Shown here one piece after another: positions 22,870 through 30,848 of a DNA stretch of 64,000 nucleotides. Made by a program: the position numbers and the translations under genes. Origin of the DNA: CAYXGZ01 sp964464755 (GTDB lineage Bacteria > Planctomycetota > MHYJ01 > JACPRB01). Positions within the stretch are counted from its first letter, which is position 1. Each line of letters opens with the position of its first letter. The stretch spans positions 83,673 through 147,672 of the forward strand of contig CAYXGZ010000003.1 of assembly GCA_964464755.1 (NCBI GenBank), written 5' to 3'. The notes under the pieces were generated by a model that searched no databases, was not told where the DNA came from, and saw nothing but the letters and a program-made list of their open reading frames with translations.

Positions 22870-25299
22870 ATGAAGCGTCTCCTCGCCCTGGCCGCCCTCG
22901 CGGCCGTCCTGCCCGGGTGCGTCGTCGTCGTCGACGACGGCAAGCGCCGCCCCGTGAACCGCCAGGCGGAACCTCTGCCGCCGAGCCCCGCGCCCGCGCC
23001 CCAGCCGCCTCCCCCGCCGCCCCCGCCGGAGCCCGCGGTGGTCGAGGTCTCCTGGAAGGACGCGCGGCTCGTGCTGCTGCGCGAGTACTACGGCTGCGAC
23101 TGGGACCTGGTCGGAACGTTCGAGCACTACGAGTCGCGGTACGCCATCGAGGAGGAGGATCTCTTCTCGATCCTCTTCATCTCGCAGCTGTCCCGGATGA
23201 ACTTCCACGAGGTCGTCTTCCACTTCGAACGGTCGAACCGCGACCTGATCGTTACGGCCCGAGCGTGCCGGCTCACCGGCACCGAGGTCTTCGTGGACAT
23301 CGCCGGCGGGGCCGACCTGCCGTGGATCTTCGAGGCCCCCTACCGCTCCTACGGGCGCCGGGACCCGTCGATCGTGCTGACGAACGCCGAGTTCAACGCG
23401 CTGCTCTGGCTTCGCGTCTCCGTCCAGTACTGCGGGTGGTCGGTGGCCGACGCCTTCTCCCGCTGGGAGAGCGCGAGCCTCCGCAACCTCCGCCCCTGGG
23501 AGATCCTGCGCGAGGAGCCCCAGCGCTTCGGCCAGGGCCGCCGGACCTGCACGGGCGGCGTGGTCGTCGAGGTCGAGCGGCCCTGGATCCGCGCTGACGT
23601 CCGCCTGACCCTCGACCGGCACTGCGAGGAGTCGCGGCGCCGGGCCGAGGCCGACATCGAGGTGCGAATCCGGGGCAACCAGCTCGTCGCCCCGACCCCG
23701 CGGGCCGACGAGGCCCATCGCCGCCAGGAGGAGTCCCGCCGACGCCAGGAGGAGCACCGCCGCCGCGCCGCCGAGGAGGCCGCCCGTCGCCGCGTGTCCC
23801 GCGAGGCGACGTGGGTCGAGTGCCGGAGCGTCGTGATCCGCGAGTACTTCGGCTGCTCCTGGGACGTCGTCGGCGCGGTCGAGTACTACGAGTCGCGCTA
23901 CGGCATCGACGACGAGGACCTCCTGGTCCTCCTCCGCATCGCCCTGCACGCGCGCGTCACGATCCACGACGTCGTCGCGGCCTGGGTGCGGCTCGGCCGC
24001 AGCCACCTGGCCTGCGCCCGCGAGTTCCGCATGTCGGGCTGGGAGTTCTTCGTCGACCTCCCCAGCGGGACCCGCTGCCCCGGGGAGTTCTCGGCCGCCT
24101 ACGCCGCCTACTGGAGGCGCGACGGCCGCTACGTCATCACGAACCTCGAGTTCCGCTCGCTGTGCTGGCTGAGCATCTCGGTGAGCTATTGCGGCTGGAC
24201 CCCCGCCGACACCTTCCAGCGCTGGGAGCGGCACGGGGCCGCGGGCTTCCGCGAGGCGGTCCGCGTCGAGGCCGACCGCTGCGGCCAGGGCGGGAAGAAC
24301 TGGGAGGGCCGGGCCCCCGTCCGCGTCGAGAGGCCGTGGGCGAAGGCCGAGGTCCGGGCCCGCGACGAGCGGGAGCGCACCGAGGCCGTCCGCCGCTCCG
24401 ACGACGAGATCCGCGAGCGGGCCCGCGCCGGTCGTCCCGTCGCCCCCGCGCCGGGCGAGGAGGAGGCCCGCCGCCGCCAGGAGGAGCAGCGCCGCCGCGC
24501 CGCCGCCGACGAGGAGGCCGCCCGCCGCCGCGCCATGGAGGCCGAGGTCGAGCGCCACAACAAGGAGGCCGCCGAGCGCGCCCGCCAGGCCGAGGAGGAG
24601 CGCCGCCGCCGCGAGGCCCTCTCGGGCAAGCAGCGCGAGGAGGACGAGCGGCGCCGCCGGATGGCCGAGGAGGAGCGGCGCAAGGTCGACGAGGAGAACC
24701 GCCGCCGCGAGAACGAGAAGCGGGCCGAGGACGACCGGCGCAAGGCGGAGGAGGAGAAGCGCCGCAAGGCCGAGGACGAGCAGCGCCGCGCCGACGAGGA
24801 GAAGCGCCGCCGCGAGAACGAGAAGAAGGCCGAGGACGACCGGCGCAAGGCGGAGGAGGAGAAGCGCCGCAAGGCCGAGGACGACAAGCGCCGCGCCGAC
24901 GACGCGAAGAAGAAGGCGGAGGACGACCGCCGCAAGGCCGACGAGGAGAAGCGTCGCAAGGCCGACGACGACAAGCGCCGCGCCGAGGAGGAGAAGAAGA
25001 AGGCCGAGGACGAGCGCCGCAAGCGCGACCGCGACAACAAGGACAAGGGCAAGGACGACAAGTCGAAGGACGACAAGTCCAAGGATCCCGGCAAGGACGA
25101 CAAGTCGAAGGACGACAAGTCCAAGGACCCCGGCAAGGATGACAAGTCGAAGGACGACAAGTCCAAGGACGAGAAGTCCAAGGACGGCGACGACAAGGGC
25201 AAGGACGACAAGTCCGACGACAAGTCGAAGGACCAGGGCGAGGACAAGGGGAAGGACAAGGAAGACGACAAGGGCAAGGGCAAGGGCCGCGGCCGCTAG
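22870..25299 (+). CDS. Giant lipoprotein with duplicated domain, long charged helix and Lys/Asp tail
   Basis: 809 residues. The lipobox LPGC puts the lipidated Cys at 17, followed by a Pro-rich linker (about residues 30-55). Two copies of a ~250-residue domain follow: copy 1 from residue 58 and copy 2 from residue 309. They share IREYFGC/LREYYGC, YESRY, a VFVDI/FFVDL strand, the pair VQYCGWSVADAF/VSYCGWTPADTF, and an arginine-rich helix at the end. Residues about 530-720 are an uninterrupted Glu/Arg/Lys helix (EEEKRRKAEDD-type repeats), probably a single alpha-helix. The last ~85 residues are almost only Lys, Asp, Ser and Gly. GGAGG precedes the ATG. Function unknown; a periplasm-spanning or outer-membrane-tethered spacer is one possibility. 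Confidence 0.8.
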   Translation: MKRLLALAALAAVLPGCVVVVDDGKRRPVNRQAEPLPPSPAPAPQPPPPPPPPEPAVVEVSWKDARLVLLREYYGCDWDLVGTFEHYESRYAIEEEDLFSILFISQLSRMNFHEVVFHFERSNRDLIVTARACRLTGTEVFVDIAGGADLPWIFEAPYRSYGRRDPSIVLTNAEFNALLWLRVSVQYCGWSVADAFSRWESASLRNLRPWEILREEPQRFGQGRRTCTGGVVVEVERPWIRADVRLTLDRHCEESRRRAEADIEVRIRGNQLVAPTPRADEAHRRQEESRRRQEEHRRRAAEEAARRRVSREATWVECRSVVIREYFGCSWDVVGAVEYYESRYGIDDEDLLVLLRIALHARVTIHDVVAAWVRLGRSHLACAREFRMSGWEFFVDLPSGTRCPGEFSAAYAAYWRRDGRYVITNLEFRSLCWLSISVSYCGWTPADTFQRWERHGAAGFREAVRVEADRCGQGGKNWEGRAPVRVERPWAKAEVRARDERERTEAVRRSDDEIRERARAGRPVAPAPGEEEARRRQEEQRRRAAADEEAARRRAMEAEVERHNKEAAERARQAEEERRRREALSGKQREEDERRRRMAEEERRKVDEENRRRENEKRAEDDRRKAEEEKRRKAEDEQRRADEEKRRRENEKKAEDDRRKAEEEKRRKAEDDKRRADDAKKKAEDDRRKADEEKRRKADDDKRRAEEEKKKAEDERRKRDRDNKDKGKDDKSKDDKSKDPGKDDKSKDDKSKDPGKDDKSKDDKSKDEKSKDGDDKGKDDKSDDKSKDQGEDKGKDKEDDKGKGKGRGR
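24709..24990 (+). repeat. 105-bp tandem repeat in the charged-helix region
   Basis: The segment beginning GAGAACGAGAAG at 24709 recurs at 24814, an offset of 105 bp (35 codons). A third, shorter and diverged copy runs to about 24990. It encodes the ENEK...EDDRRKAEEEKRRK helix. Confidence 0.75.
25051..25170 (+). repeat. 42-bp tandem repeat encoding KDDKSKDDKSKDPG
   Basis: Two near-identical 42-bp units (25051-25092 and 25093-25134) and a partial third (25135-25170). They encode the Lys/Asp/Ser tail of the lipoprotein and are likely to vary in copy number. Confidence 0.85.
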
Positions 25300-25319
25300 C
25301 CGCCGATCCCGCGACCACC

Positions 25320-25354
25320 GCGCGCCGGGGGTGCTCCCCCCGGCGCGCTTTTTT
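25320..25354 (+). terminator. Strong rho-independent terminator after the giant lipoprotein
   Basis: A perfect 12-bp stem: GCGCGCCGGGGG (25320-25331) with CCCCCGGCGCGC (25337-25348), loop TGCTC, then TTTTTT (25349-25354). Confidence 0.92.
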
Positions 25355-25371
25355 CGTCGCCGGGAGTAGAT

Positions 25372-25397
25372 AGATATAATTACCTAAGTAAATATCT
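25372..25397. promoter_or_regulatory. AT-rich dyad containing a perfect TATAAT
   Basis: An AT-rich island in GC-rich surroundings. AGATATAATTAC (25372-25383) pairs with GTAAATATCT (25388-25397) around CTAA, with a 2-nt bulge. TATAAT lies at 25375-25380, so the dyad may be an operator over a promoter for the lipoprotein gene at 25448, 50-70 bp downstream. A second candidate for that gene is CATGAT at 25434-25439, ending 8 nt before its ATG. Confidence 0.45.
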
Positions 25398-25447
25398 GAT
25401 CGTCCCGCGCTGGCGCCCCGCCCCGGGCCGTGGCATGATCGCCGTCG

Positions 25448-25861
25448 ATGCGCCCCGCCGCCCTCGCCGCGATCCTGCTCGCCGCCGGGTGCGGCGCCCC
25501 GGCCCCCTCCCCCTCCCCCGCCGGCGGCGACCCGGTCGGAGAGCACGCCGACTTCATCCTCCAGATGAAGGCCCTCGACGTGCAGCTCGAGAACCTCCAG
25601 CACGACCTGGCCGCGCGGAAGGGCTCCGACGCCGCCCGCGCCCGCGTCGCGAAGATGAAGCGGTCCGCCGAGGAGGCCGCCCGCCTCCCCTACCGCCCCG
25701 TCCAGGCCGAGAACCGCGACCTCGCGTACCGCTTCTCGCTCTTCGCGGCCCGGCTCGACGCGCTCGGCCGCGAATCCTGGGACGGCGAGGACGGGATCCG
25801 CCTCTGGAAGGACCTCGGGCGCTCCTGCCTCGAGTGCCACGAGATGTACCGGGTGGATTGA
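25448..25861 (+). CDS. Lipoprotein with C-terminal CXXCH heme motif
   Basis: 137 residues. The lipobox LAAGC gives the lipidated Cys15. A helical region follows (about residues 32-120), and the C-terminus ends in SCLECHEMYRVD, a CXXCH heme-attachment motif six residues or so from the end. Helical bundle plus C-terminal CXXCH is the plan of cytochrome c'-like proteins. It may carry electrons or bind a gas at the outer face of a membrane. One base separates its stop from the polX start. Confidence 0.65.
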   Translation: MRPAALAAILLAAGCGAPAPSPSPAGGDPVGEHADFILQMKALDVQLENLQHDLAARKGSDAARARVAKMKRSAEEAARLPYRPVQAENRDLAYRFSLFAARLDALGRESWDGEDGIRLWKDLGRSCLECHEMYRVD

Positions 25862-25862
25862 C

Positions 25863-27572
25863 ATGACCAACGCCGAGGCCGCCGCCCTCCTCGAGCAGAT
25901 CGCCGACCTCCTCGACCTCCAGGGCGAGAACCCCTTCAAGATCCGCGCCTACCGCAACGCCGCCCGGGTGCTCGAGGGCCACGACGTCCCCTTCGGCCGG
26001 CTCGTCGAGGCCGGCACGCTCGGCGAACTCCAGGGCATCGGCAAGGCCCTCGAGGAGAAGCTCGGCGAGCTGCACCGCCGCGGCCGCATGACCTACTTCG
26101 AGGAACTCCGCGCCTCCCTGCCCGCCGGACTTCCCGAGCTCCTCAAGGTCCAGGGCCTCGGCCCCAAGAAGGTCCGCGCCCTCTGGAAGGAGCTCGGCAT
26201 CGAGTCGCTCGACCAGCTCGAGAAGGCCTGTCGGGATGATAAAGTACAGGGCCTCAATGGGTTCGGCGCGAAGACCCAGGCCAAGATCCTCGAGGGTCTC
26301 GCGCTCGTCCGGAGCTCGACGGGCCGTTTCCTGCTCAGCCAGGCGACCGTCGTCGCTCGGGACCTCCTGGCCAAGCTGGGGGCGTTCCACGTGGAACGCT
26401 CGGCCTGGTGCGGCAGCGTGCGCCGCGGCAAGCCGATCGTCCGCGACGTCGACCTGCTCGTGAGCTCGAAGAAGCCGCGGGCGGTGATCGACGCCTTCGC
26501 GAAGTCCGCCGGCGCGGCCGAGATCCTGGGCCAGGGCGACACGAAGTGCAGCATCCGCCTCGAATCGGGGTTGCAGGTCGACCTCCGGGTGGTCGCCGAC
26601 GACGAATTCGCCCCCGCCCTGCTCTATTTCACGGGCAGCAAGGAGCACAACGTCCTGCTGCGGGGCCGCGCGGTCAAGCTGGGCCTCTCGCTCAACGAGT
26701 ACGCGCTCACCAAGGGCAAGAAGCGGCTCGCCACCCCCACCGAGGAGTCGATCTACCGGCACCTCGGGCTGAACTACATCCCCCCGGAACTGCGCGAGAA
26801 CCGCGGGGAGATCGAGCTCGCGGAGGCCGGTCCCCTGCCCCGCCTCGTCGAGCGCGGCGACATCCAGGGCGTCTTCCACGTGCATTCGACCTGGAGCGAC
26901 GGTACCGCCTCGATCGAGGACATGGTGCTCAAGGCCAGGTCCATGGGCCTCAAGTGGATGGGCCTATCCGACCACAGCAAGGCCGCTTCCTACGCCAACG
27001 GGCTCGACGAGGCCCGGCTGGCCAAGCAGGCCGTCGAGATCAAGGCGCTGAACCGGAAGTACCCCGACTTCCGGCTCTTCCACGGCCTGGAATGCGACAT
27101 CCTCCCGACCGGGAAGCTGGATTTGACGCCCAAGGCGCTCGCGGCCCTGGATTTCGTCATCGGTTCCGTGCATTCGCGCTTCGACATGGCCGAGGACGCG
27201 ATGACCGACCGGATCCGCCGCGCGATCGCCGATCCCAACTTCGACTGCCTCGGGCATTCGACGGGCCGCCTCCTGCTGGAGCGCGAGGGCTACCCCGTCG
27301 ACCTCGAGCAGGTGCTGCAGGCCGCGAAGGACTCGGGCAAGGCGGTCGAGATCAACGCGAACCCCCACCGCCTCGACCTGGACGACCCGCACGTGCACCG
27401 GGCCCGCGAGCTGGGCGTCAAGCTGGTCATCAATCCCGACGCCCACAGCCCCCAAGGATTAGAGGATCTCGAGTACGGATTGCTCACCGCCCGCCGGGGC
27501 GGCTGCACCCGCGAGGACCTGTTGAACACGTTGCCGGCCGACGAGGTCCTGGACCACCTTGCAGCCCGCTAA
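25863..27572 (+). CDS. polX: DNA polymerase X family protein with PHP exonuclease domain
   Basis: 569 residues, the usual length of bacterial PolX. In order: helix-hairpin-helix regions (LQGIGKALEEKL near residue 57, VQGLGPKKV near 97), the X-family palm with WCGSVRRGKPIVRDVDLLV (about residues 179-198, metal-binding Asp pair DVD), and a PHP domain with HVHSTWSDG (about 339), SDHSK, HGLECD and INPDAHSP. PolX fills gaps in base-excision repair, and the PHP domain supplies 3'-5' exonuclease and AP-endonuclease activity. It overlaps nth by 14 bp, making a repair pair. A parS-like palindrome lies inside the coding sequence at 26383-26398. A short run of rare codons occurs near 26229-26246. Confidence 0.93.
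   Translation: MTNAEAAALLEQIADLLDLQGENPFKIRAYRNAARVLEGHDVPFGRLVEAGTLGELQGIGKALEEKLGELHRRGRMTYFEELRASLPAGLPELLKVQGLGPKKVRALWKELGIESLDQLEKACRDDKVQGLNGFGAKTQAKILEGLALVRSSTGRFLLSQATVVARDLLAKLGAFHVERSAWCGSVRRGKPIVRDVDLLVSSKKPRAVIDAFAKSAGAAEILGQGDTKCSIRLESGLQVDLRVVADDEFAPALLYFTGSKEHNVLLRGRAVKLGLSLNEYALTKGKKRLATPTEESIYRHLGLNYIPPELRENRGEIELAEAGPLPRLVERGDIQGVFHVHSTWSDGTASIEDMVLKARSMGLKWMGLSDHSKAASYANGLDEARLAKQAVEIKALNRKYPDFRLFHGLECDILPTGKLDLTPKALAALDFVIGSVHSRFDMAEDAMTDRIRRAIADPNFDCLGHSTGRLLLEREGYPVDLEQVLQAAKDSGKAVEINANPHRLDLDDPHVHRARELGVKLVINPDAHSPQGLEDLEYGLLTARRGGCTREDLLNTLPADEVLDHLAAR
26383..26398. promoter_or_regulatory. parS-like site inside polX
   Basis: The perfect 16-bp palindrome CGTTCCACGTGGAACG. 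Its core GTTCCACGTGGAAC is a GC-shifted version of the bacterial parS consensus TGTTTCACGTGAAACA. A second copy lies 1.8 kb away and parB is within 2.5 kb. Confidence 0.8.
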
Positions 27573-28197
27573 GGCGCGGATCCGGCCGATCCTGAAGGCG
27601 CTCGCGCGGGATTTTCCTGACGCGGAGTGCGCACTCGTCCACTCCAGCGCCCTCGAGCTGCTCGTGGCGACGATCCTCTCGGCCCAGTGCACGGACGTGC
27701 GCGTCAACATCGTCACGAAGGAGCTGTTCCGGCGCTACCGCCGCGCCGCGGACTACGCGGCCGCGGATCCGGGGGAGCTCGAAACGCTGATCCGCTCGAC
27801 GGGGTTCTATCGGAACAAGGCGAAGTCCATCCTCGGCATGGCGAAACTCCTCGTGCAGGACCACGGCGGGGAAGTGCCGTCGACGATGGAGGAGCTCGTG
27901 CGCCTGCCGGGCGTCGCGCGCAAGACGGCGAACGTCGTGCTGGGGACCTGGTTCCATCGCGCGGACGGCGTGGTGGTCGACACGCACGTGGGTCGGATCA
28001 GCCGGCGCCTGGGGCTCACGCGGGAGGAGGATCCGGCGAAGGTGGAGCGGGACCTGATGAAGCTCCTGCCGAGGGGGGAGTGGATCGCGTTCTCGCACCG
28101 CTTGATCTGGCATGGCCGCAAGGTGTGCACGGCGCGGGCGCCGAAGTGCGGGGCCTGCGGTTTGCGGGACTGGTGTCCGTCCGCGGGAAAGGTATGA
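27559..28197 (+). CDS. nth: Endonuclease III
   Basis: 212 residues, the normal length. The helix-hairpin-helix LPGVARKTANV carries the catalytic Lys, and VDTHVGR carries the catalytic Asp. The C-terminus has the iron-sulfur signature C-x6-C-x2-C-x5-C (CTARAPKCGACGLRDWC). It removes oxidised pyrimidines and cleaves at abasic sites in base-excision repair. The start is TTG at 27559 inside the end of polX; no better start keeps the conserved N-terminal helices. Confidence 0.95.
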   Translation: MQPAKARIRPILKALARDFPDAECALVHSSALELLVATILSAQCTDVRVNIVTKELFRRYRRAADYAAADPGELETLIRSTGFYRNKAKSILGMAKLLVQDHGGEVPSTMEELVRLPGVARKTANVVLGTWFHRADGVVVDTHVGRISRRLGLTREEDPAKVERDLMKLLPRGEWIAFSHRLIWHGRKVCTARAPKCGACGLRDWCPSAGKV

Positions 28198-28198
28198 T
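28193..28198 (+). promoter_or_regulatory. Candidate -10 (TATGAT) just before parS
   Basis: TATGAT lies at the end of nth. A start site near 28205 would fall inside the parS-like palindrome at 28201-28216, so ParB binding could affect transcription of the gene at 28232. The -35 region is not convincing. Confidence 0.4.
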
Positions 28199-28200
28199 GC

Positions 28201-28216
28201 TGTTCCACGTGGAACG
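28201..28216. promoter_or_regulatory. parS-like site between nth and the next gene
   Basis: TGTTCCACGTGGAACG with the same 14-bp core palindrome as the site in polX. It lies in a 34-bp gap, upstream of a GGAGG site and the ATG at 28232. Confidence 0.85.
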
Positions 28217-28231
28217 TTCCGGAGGCCGCCG

Positions 28232-28699
28232 ATGAAGCTCACCGAGATTCCCCTCGCCGATGTCCACGAGGGGAAGAATTTCTTCGTGTCGTTTCCCGAG
28301 GGCGGGGACCCGAACAACCCGGAGGTCCAGGAGGAGTCGTTGTTCTCCAAGGGGGACCTGGGCGTGTTCTCGGGGATCCTGAAGTTCGCGGACGGCTCGA
28401 AGCATCCGGCGCTCGCCCTGAAGTCCTTCGAGAACGACGGCGCCGTGATCGCGACCTTCATCTTCACGCGCATGGGCTGGATGTCGCTCGACGCGACCGG
28501 CATCATGAGGCTGCTGGGGAAGTACTCGCACGACGTCTTCCCGTACGACCTGATCGTCGCGAACCCCTCGGAGGCCGACCTGGAGATCGGGGCGAAGGCC
28601 GACGAGCACCGCGCGGCGTTCCGGGAATCGCTCGACGCGCTCAAGCAGCTGAAGTACGACCCGGTCGGCCCGACGACGCGGAAGCGGATCCTTGGTTAG
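28232..28699 (+). CDS. Protein of unknown function, 155 residues
   Basis: A soluble-looking alpha/beta protein without signal peptide or membrane segment. It begins MKLTEIPLADVHEGKNFFV and contains LALKSFENDGAVIATFIFTRMGW and a helical C-terminus. GGAGG lies 7 nt before the ATG, directly after the parS-like site. I do not recognise a family. It converges on parB across a bidirectional terminator. Confidence 0.65.
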   Translation: MKLTEIPLADVHEGKNFFVSFPEGGDPNNPEVQEESLFSKGDLGVFSGILKFADGSKHPALALKSFENDGAVIATFIFTRMGWMSLDATGIMRLLGKYSHDVFPYDLIVANPSEADLEIGAKADEHRAAFRESLDALKQLKYDPVGPTTRKRILG

Positions 28700-28725
28700 T
28701 ATTTAATTGAACCTTCTGGGAACGG

Positions 28726-28755
28726 AAAAGGCCCCGGGGCGACCCGGGGCCTTTT
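28726..28755. terminator. Bidirectional rho-independent terminator
   Basis: A perfect stem AAAAGGCCCCGGG (28726-28738) with CCCGGGGCCTTTT (28743-28755) and loop GCGA. The A and T runs at the stem ends let it work for both the upstream plus-strand gene and the convergent parB. Confidence 0.92.
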
Positions 28756-28776
28756 GTATTCCTAACTATCTAGTAA

Positions 28777-29649
28777 CTAAAGAGTTACGCCAACCTTCCG
28801 CATCAGCTCCGTGAAGTGCGCGTTGGAGTAATAGTGGAGGGTGATCGAACCGCCCTTGCCGCGGGTGGCGATCTCCACTTTCGTCCCGAAGTGCTGCCCG
28901 AGCTTCTGCTCCAGGTCGGCGATGTAGGGGTCCTTCGACTTGGGGCCGGCCTTGGGCTTGGCCTGGGGCTGGGCGGCGACGAGCTTCTCCACGGCGCGCA
29001 CCGAGAGGTCCTCGGCGACGATCTTCTTGAGGATCAGGAGCCGCGTCGCCACGTTCGTGGTGCCGAGCAGGGCGCGGGCGTGGCCCATCGAGATCGCGCC
29101 CCGGGCGACGGCGTCCTGCACGTCGGCGGGCAGCTCGAGCAGGCGGAGGAAGTTCGCGACGGTGGGGCGGGCGAGCCCGAGCGCGGCGGCCGCCTGGTCC
29201 TGCGACCAGCCGTTGAGCTGGAGCAGCTGGCGGAACGCGCGGGCCTTCTCGATCGGGTTGAGGTCCTGGCGCTGGAGGTTCTCGACGAGCGCGACCTGCA
29301 GCATCTGCGCGTCGCTGACCTCGCGCACGACGATCGGCACGCGGACGAGGCCCGCGAGCTTCGCGGCCCTCCAGCGGCGCTCGCCCGCGACGATCTCCAT
29401 CGCGCCGGCCTTGAGGCGCACGACGACGGGCTGCAGGACGCCGCTCTGGCGGATCGACTCGGAGAGCGACTTCAGCTCCTCCTCGTCGAACGTCGCGCGC
29501 GGGTTGTGCGGGTTCGGCGACAGCTCGTCGAGACCCGCGTCGGTCGGCGGGATGGCGGCGGGGCGGACGGCGGCGGCCTCGGCGGAAGGCTCGGTGCCGG
29601 CGCCCCCGAGGAGCGCGTCGAGACCGAGACCCAGACGGCGGTCTTTCAT
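28777..29649 (-). CDS. parB: ParB/Spo0J-family partition protein
   Basis: 290 residues. It starts MKDRRLGLGLDALLG, like chromosomal ParB. The ParB/sulfiredoxin-like NTPase domain follows: LSPNPHNPRATFDEEELKSL (about residues 40-59), GERRWRAAKLAGL (box II region) and ENLQRQDLNPIEKARAF. Then comes an HTH (WSQDQAAAALGLARPTVANFLRLL) and a C-terminal dimerisation domain. It binds parS and loads SMC or ParA-driven segregation machinery. A strong GGGAGAGGGA site precedes the ATG. parA is not adjacent: the upstream neighbour is a divergent ABC permease. Confidence 0.95.
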   Translation of the reverse strand: MKDRRLGLGLDALLGGAGTEPSAEAAAVRPAAIPPTDAGLDELSPNPHNPRATFDEEELKSLSESIRQSGVLQPVVVRLKAGAMEIVAGERRWRAAKLAGLVRVPIVVREVSDAQMLQVALVENLQRQDLNPIEKARAFRQLLQLNGWSQDQAAAALGLARPTVANFLRLLELPADVQDAVARGAISMGHARALLGTTNVATRLLILKKIVAEDLSVRAVEKLVAAQPQAKPKAGPKSKDPYIADLEQKLGQHFGTKVEIATRGKGGSITLHYYSNAHFTELMRKVGVTL

Positions 29650-29738
29650 GTTCCCTCTCCCTCTCTCCCTGGACTCCCTGTCGAACTCCGGCGTTCAGGA
29701 TACCACGGGACGCGGCCGCCGCGCGGGGGAATTTTTGC

Positions 29739-29744
29739 TACCAT
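29739..29744 (+). promoter_or_regulatory. Leaderless-type -10 (TACCAT)
   Basis: TACCAT ends 8 nt before the GTG at 29753, with no Shine-Dalgarno site between. Confidence 0.5.
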
Positions 29745-29752
29745 CCTCCCGC

Positions 29753-30826
29753 GTGACGAACCTCTGGACGCTCGCGTGGGCGACGTACGCCGACCTCGTG
29801 CGGCGCCCGCTCTACTACCTCACGCTCGGCGCGTTCGCGCTGCTCGTCTACGGGTCGAGCTTCCTCACGCAGTTCACGTTCGACCTCGAGACGCCGCTCG
29901 TGCGCGAGATGGGCCTCGCGTCGCTCGTGCTCTGGGGCTTCATCCTCGTCGTCGTGATGGCGCCCGTCGTCGTGACGCAGGAGCTCGAGGACCGGACGGC
30001 CGTGACCCTGCTGTCGAAGCCGGTGCGGCGCTCGGCGTTCCTGCTCGGGCGCTTCGCGGGCCTGATGATGGCGCTCGTGCCCGGGCTCTTCGTGCTCGGC
30101 GGCGTGCTCTTCTACACGCTCTGGTACATGGCGAAGTCGACGCTCTTCGGCGACCCGGCGCTCTCGTCGGCTTTCGGGTGGTCGGGCCTCGCCGCGCTCG
30201 TCGCGGGCTCGCTCCTGGCGGCCCGGGCCCGGCGGCGGATCCGCGCGGCGGAGGAGGGGACGGCGCTCGCGGCGTCGCGGGGCCCGCTGCGCGCGGGGCT
30301 CGCGCTCGCGGCGGCGGGGGCGGTCGCGCTGCTCCTGGCCCTGGAGTTCTCGCGCGGCGACTGGGGCGAGGCGGACGCGGGCTGGCAGCGGCTCGTGGCC
30401 GCGGGGCACTCGGTGGGGGACTACTCCTCCGCGTTCCTCCGGGAGAGCGGCGTCGTCGTGCTCGAGGGCTTCGTGCTGGCCGTCCTCCAGGTCGCCGTGC
30501 TCGCGGCCGTCTGCACGGCGCTCTGCGCGTTCGTGCCGCCCGTCGTCTCCGTGAGCGGCACGGCCTTCTTCTACATCCTGGGCAACCTCTCGGCGCCCAT
30601 GCAGGCCAGCCTGGAGCGGCTCGACTCGGCGGCCGTGACCTGGCTCGGGAGGGCCCTCTGGGTCGCCGTGCCCGACCTCGGGCTATTTAATTTGCAGACC
30701 CATTTCAGCGAGGGTAGGATCGTTTCCCCAGGCTACCTCGGGCTGGCGACCCTGCACGCCGTCCTGTATGTTGCCTTCGTGTTCACCGTGGCCTGCGCTC
30801 GATTCGAGCGGCGGGAGATCCGGTGA
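29753..30826 (+). CDS. ABC-2-type transporter permease
   Basis: 357 residues with about six transmembrane segments. The signature VVTQELEDRTAVTLLSKPVRRSAFLLGRF, read in two parts as VTQELEDRTAVTLLSKP and VRRSAFLLGRFAGL, is typical of ABC-2/NosY-like permeases. No ATPase gene is adjacent, so the partner must be elsewhere. The GTG start is set by TACCAT 8 nt upstream. A patch of rare AT-rich codons (CTA TTT AAT TTG at 30683-30694) lies near the C-terminus. Confidence 0.8.
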   Translation: MTNLWTLAWATYADLVRRPLYYLTLGAFALLVYGSSFLTQFTFDLETPLVREMGLASLVLWGFILVVVMAPVVVTQELEDRTAVTLLSKPVRRSAFLLGRFAGLMMALVPGLFVLGGVLFYTLWYMAKSTLFGDPALSSAFGWSGLAALVAGSLLAARARRRIRAAEEGTALAASRGPLRAGLALAAAGAVALLLALEFSRGDWGEADAGWQRLVAAGHSVGDYSSAFLRESGVVVLEGFVLAVLQVAVLAAVCTALCAFVPPVVSVSGTAFFYILGNLSAPMQASLERLDSAAVTWLGRALWVAVPDLGLFNLQTHFSEGRIVSPGYLGLATLHAVLYVAFVFTVACARFERREIR

Positions 30827-30848
30827 GCGCCCCGGGAAGACGCGACGC

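Noticed and set aside
25051..25170. Short direct repeats that could suggest a CRISPR array
   Set aside because: The 42-bp units are directly tandem without unique spacers, keep the reading frame and encode KDDKSKD repeats.
26866..26884. Third parS-like site (CTTCCACGTGCATTC) in polX
   Set aside because: Only the central CCACGTG matches; the outer arms are not complementary.
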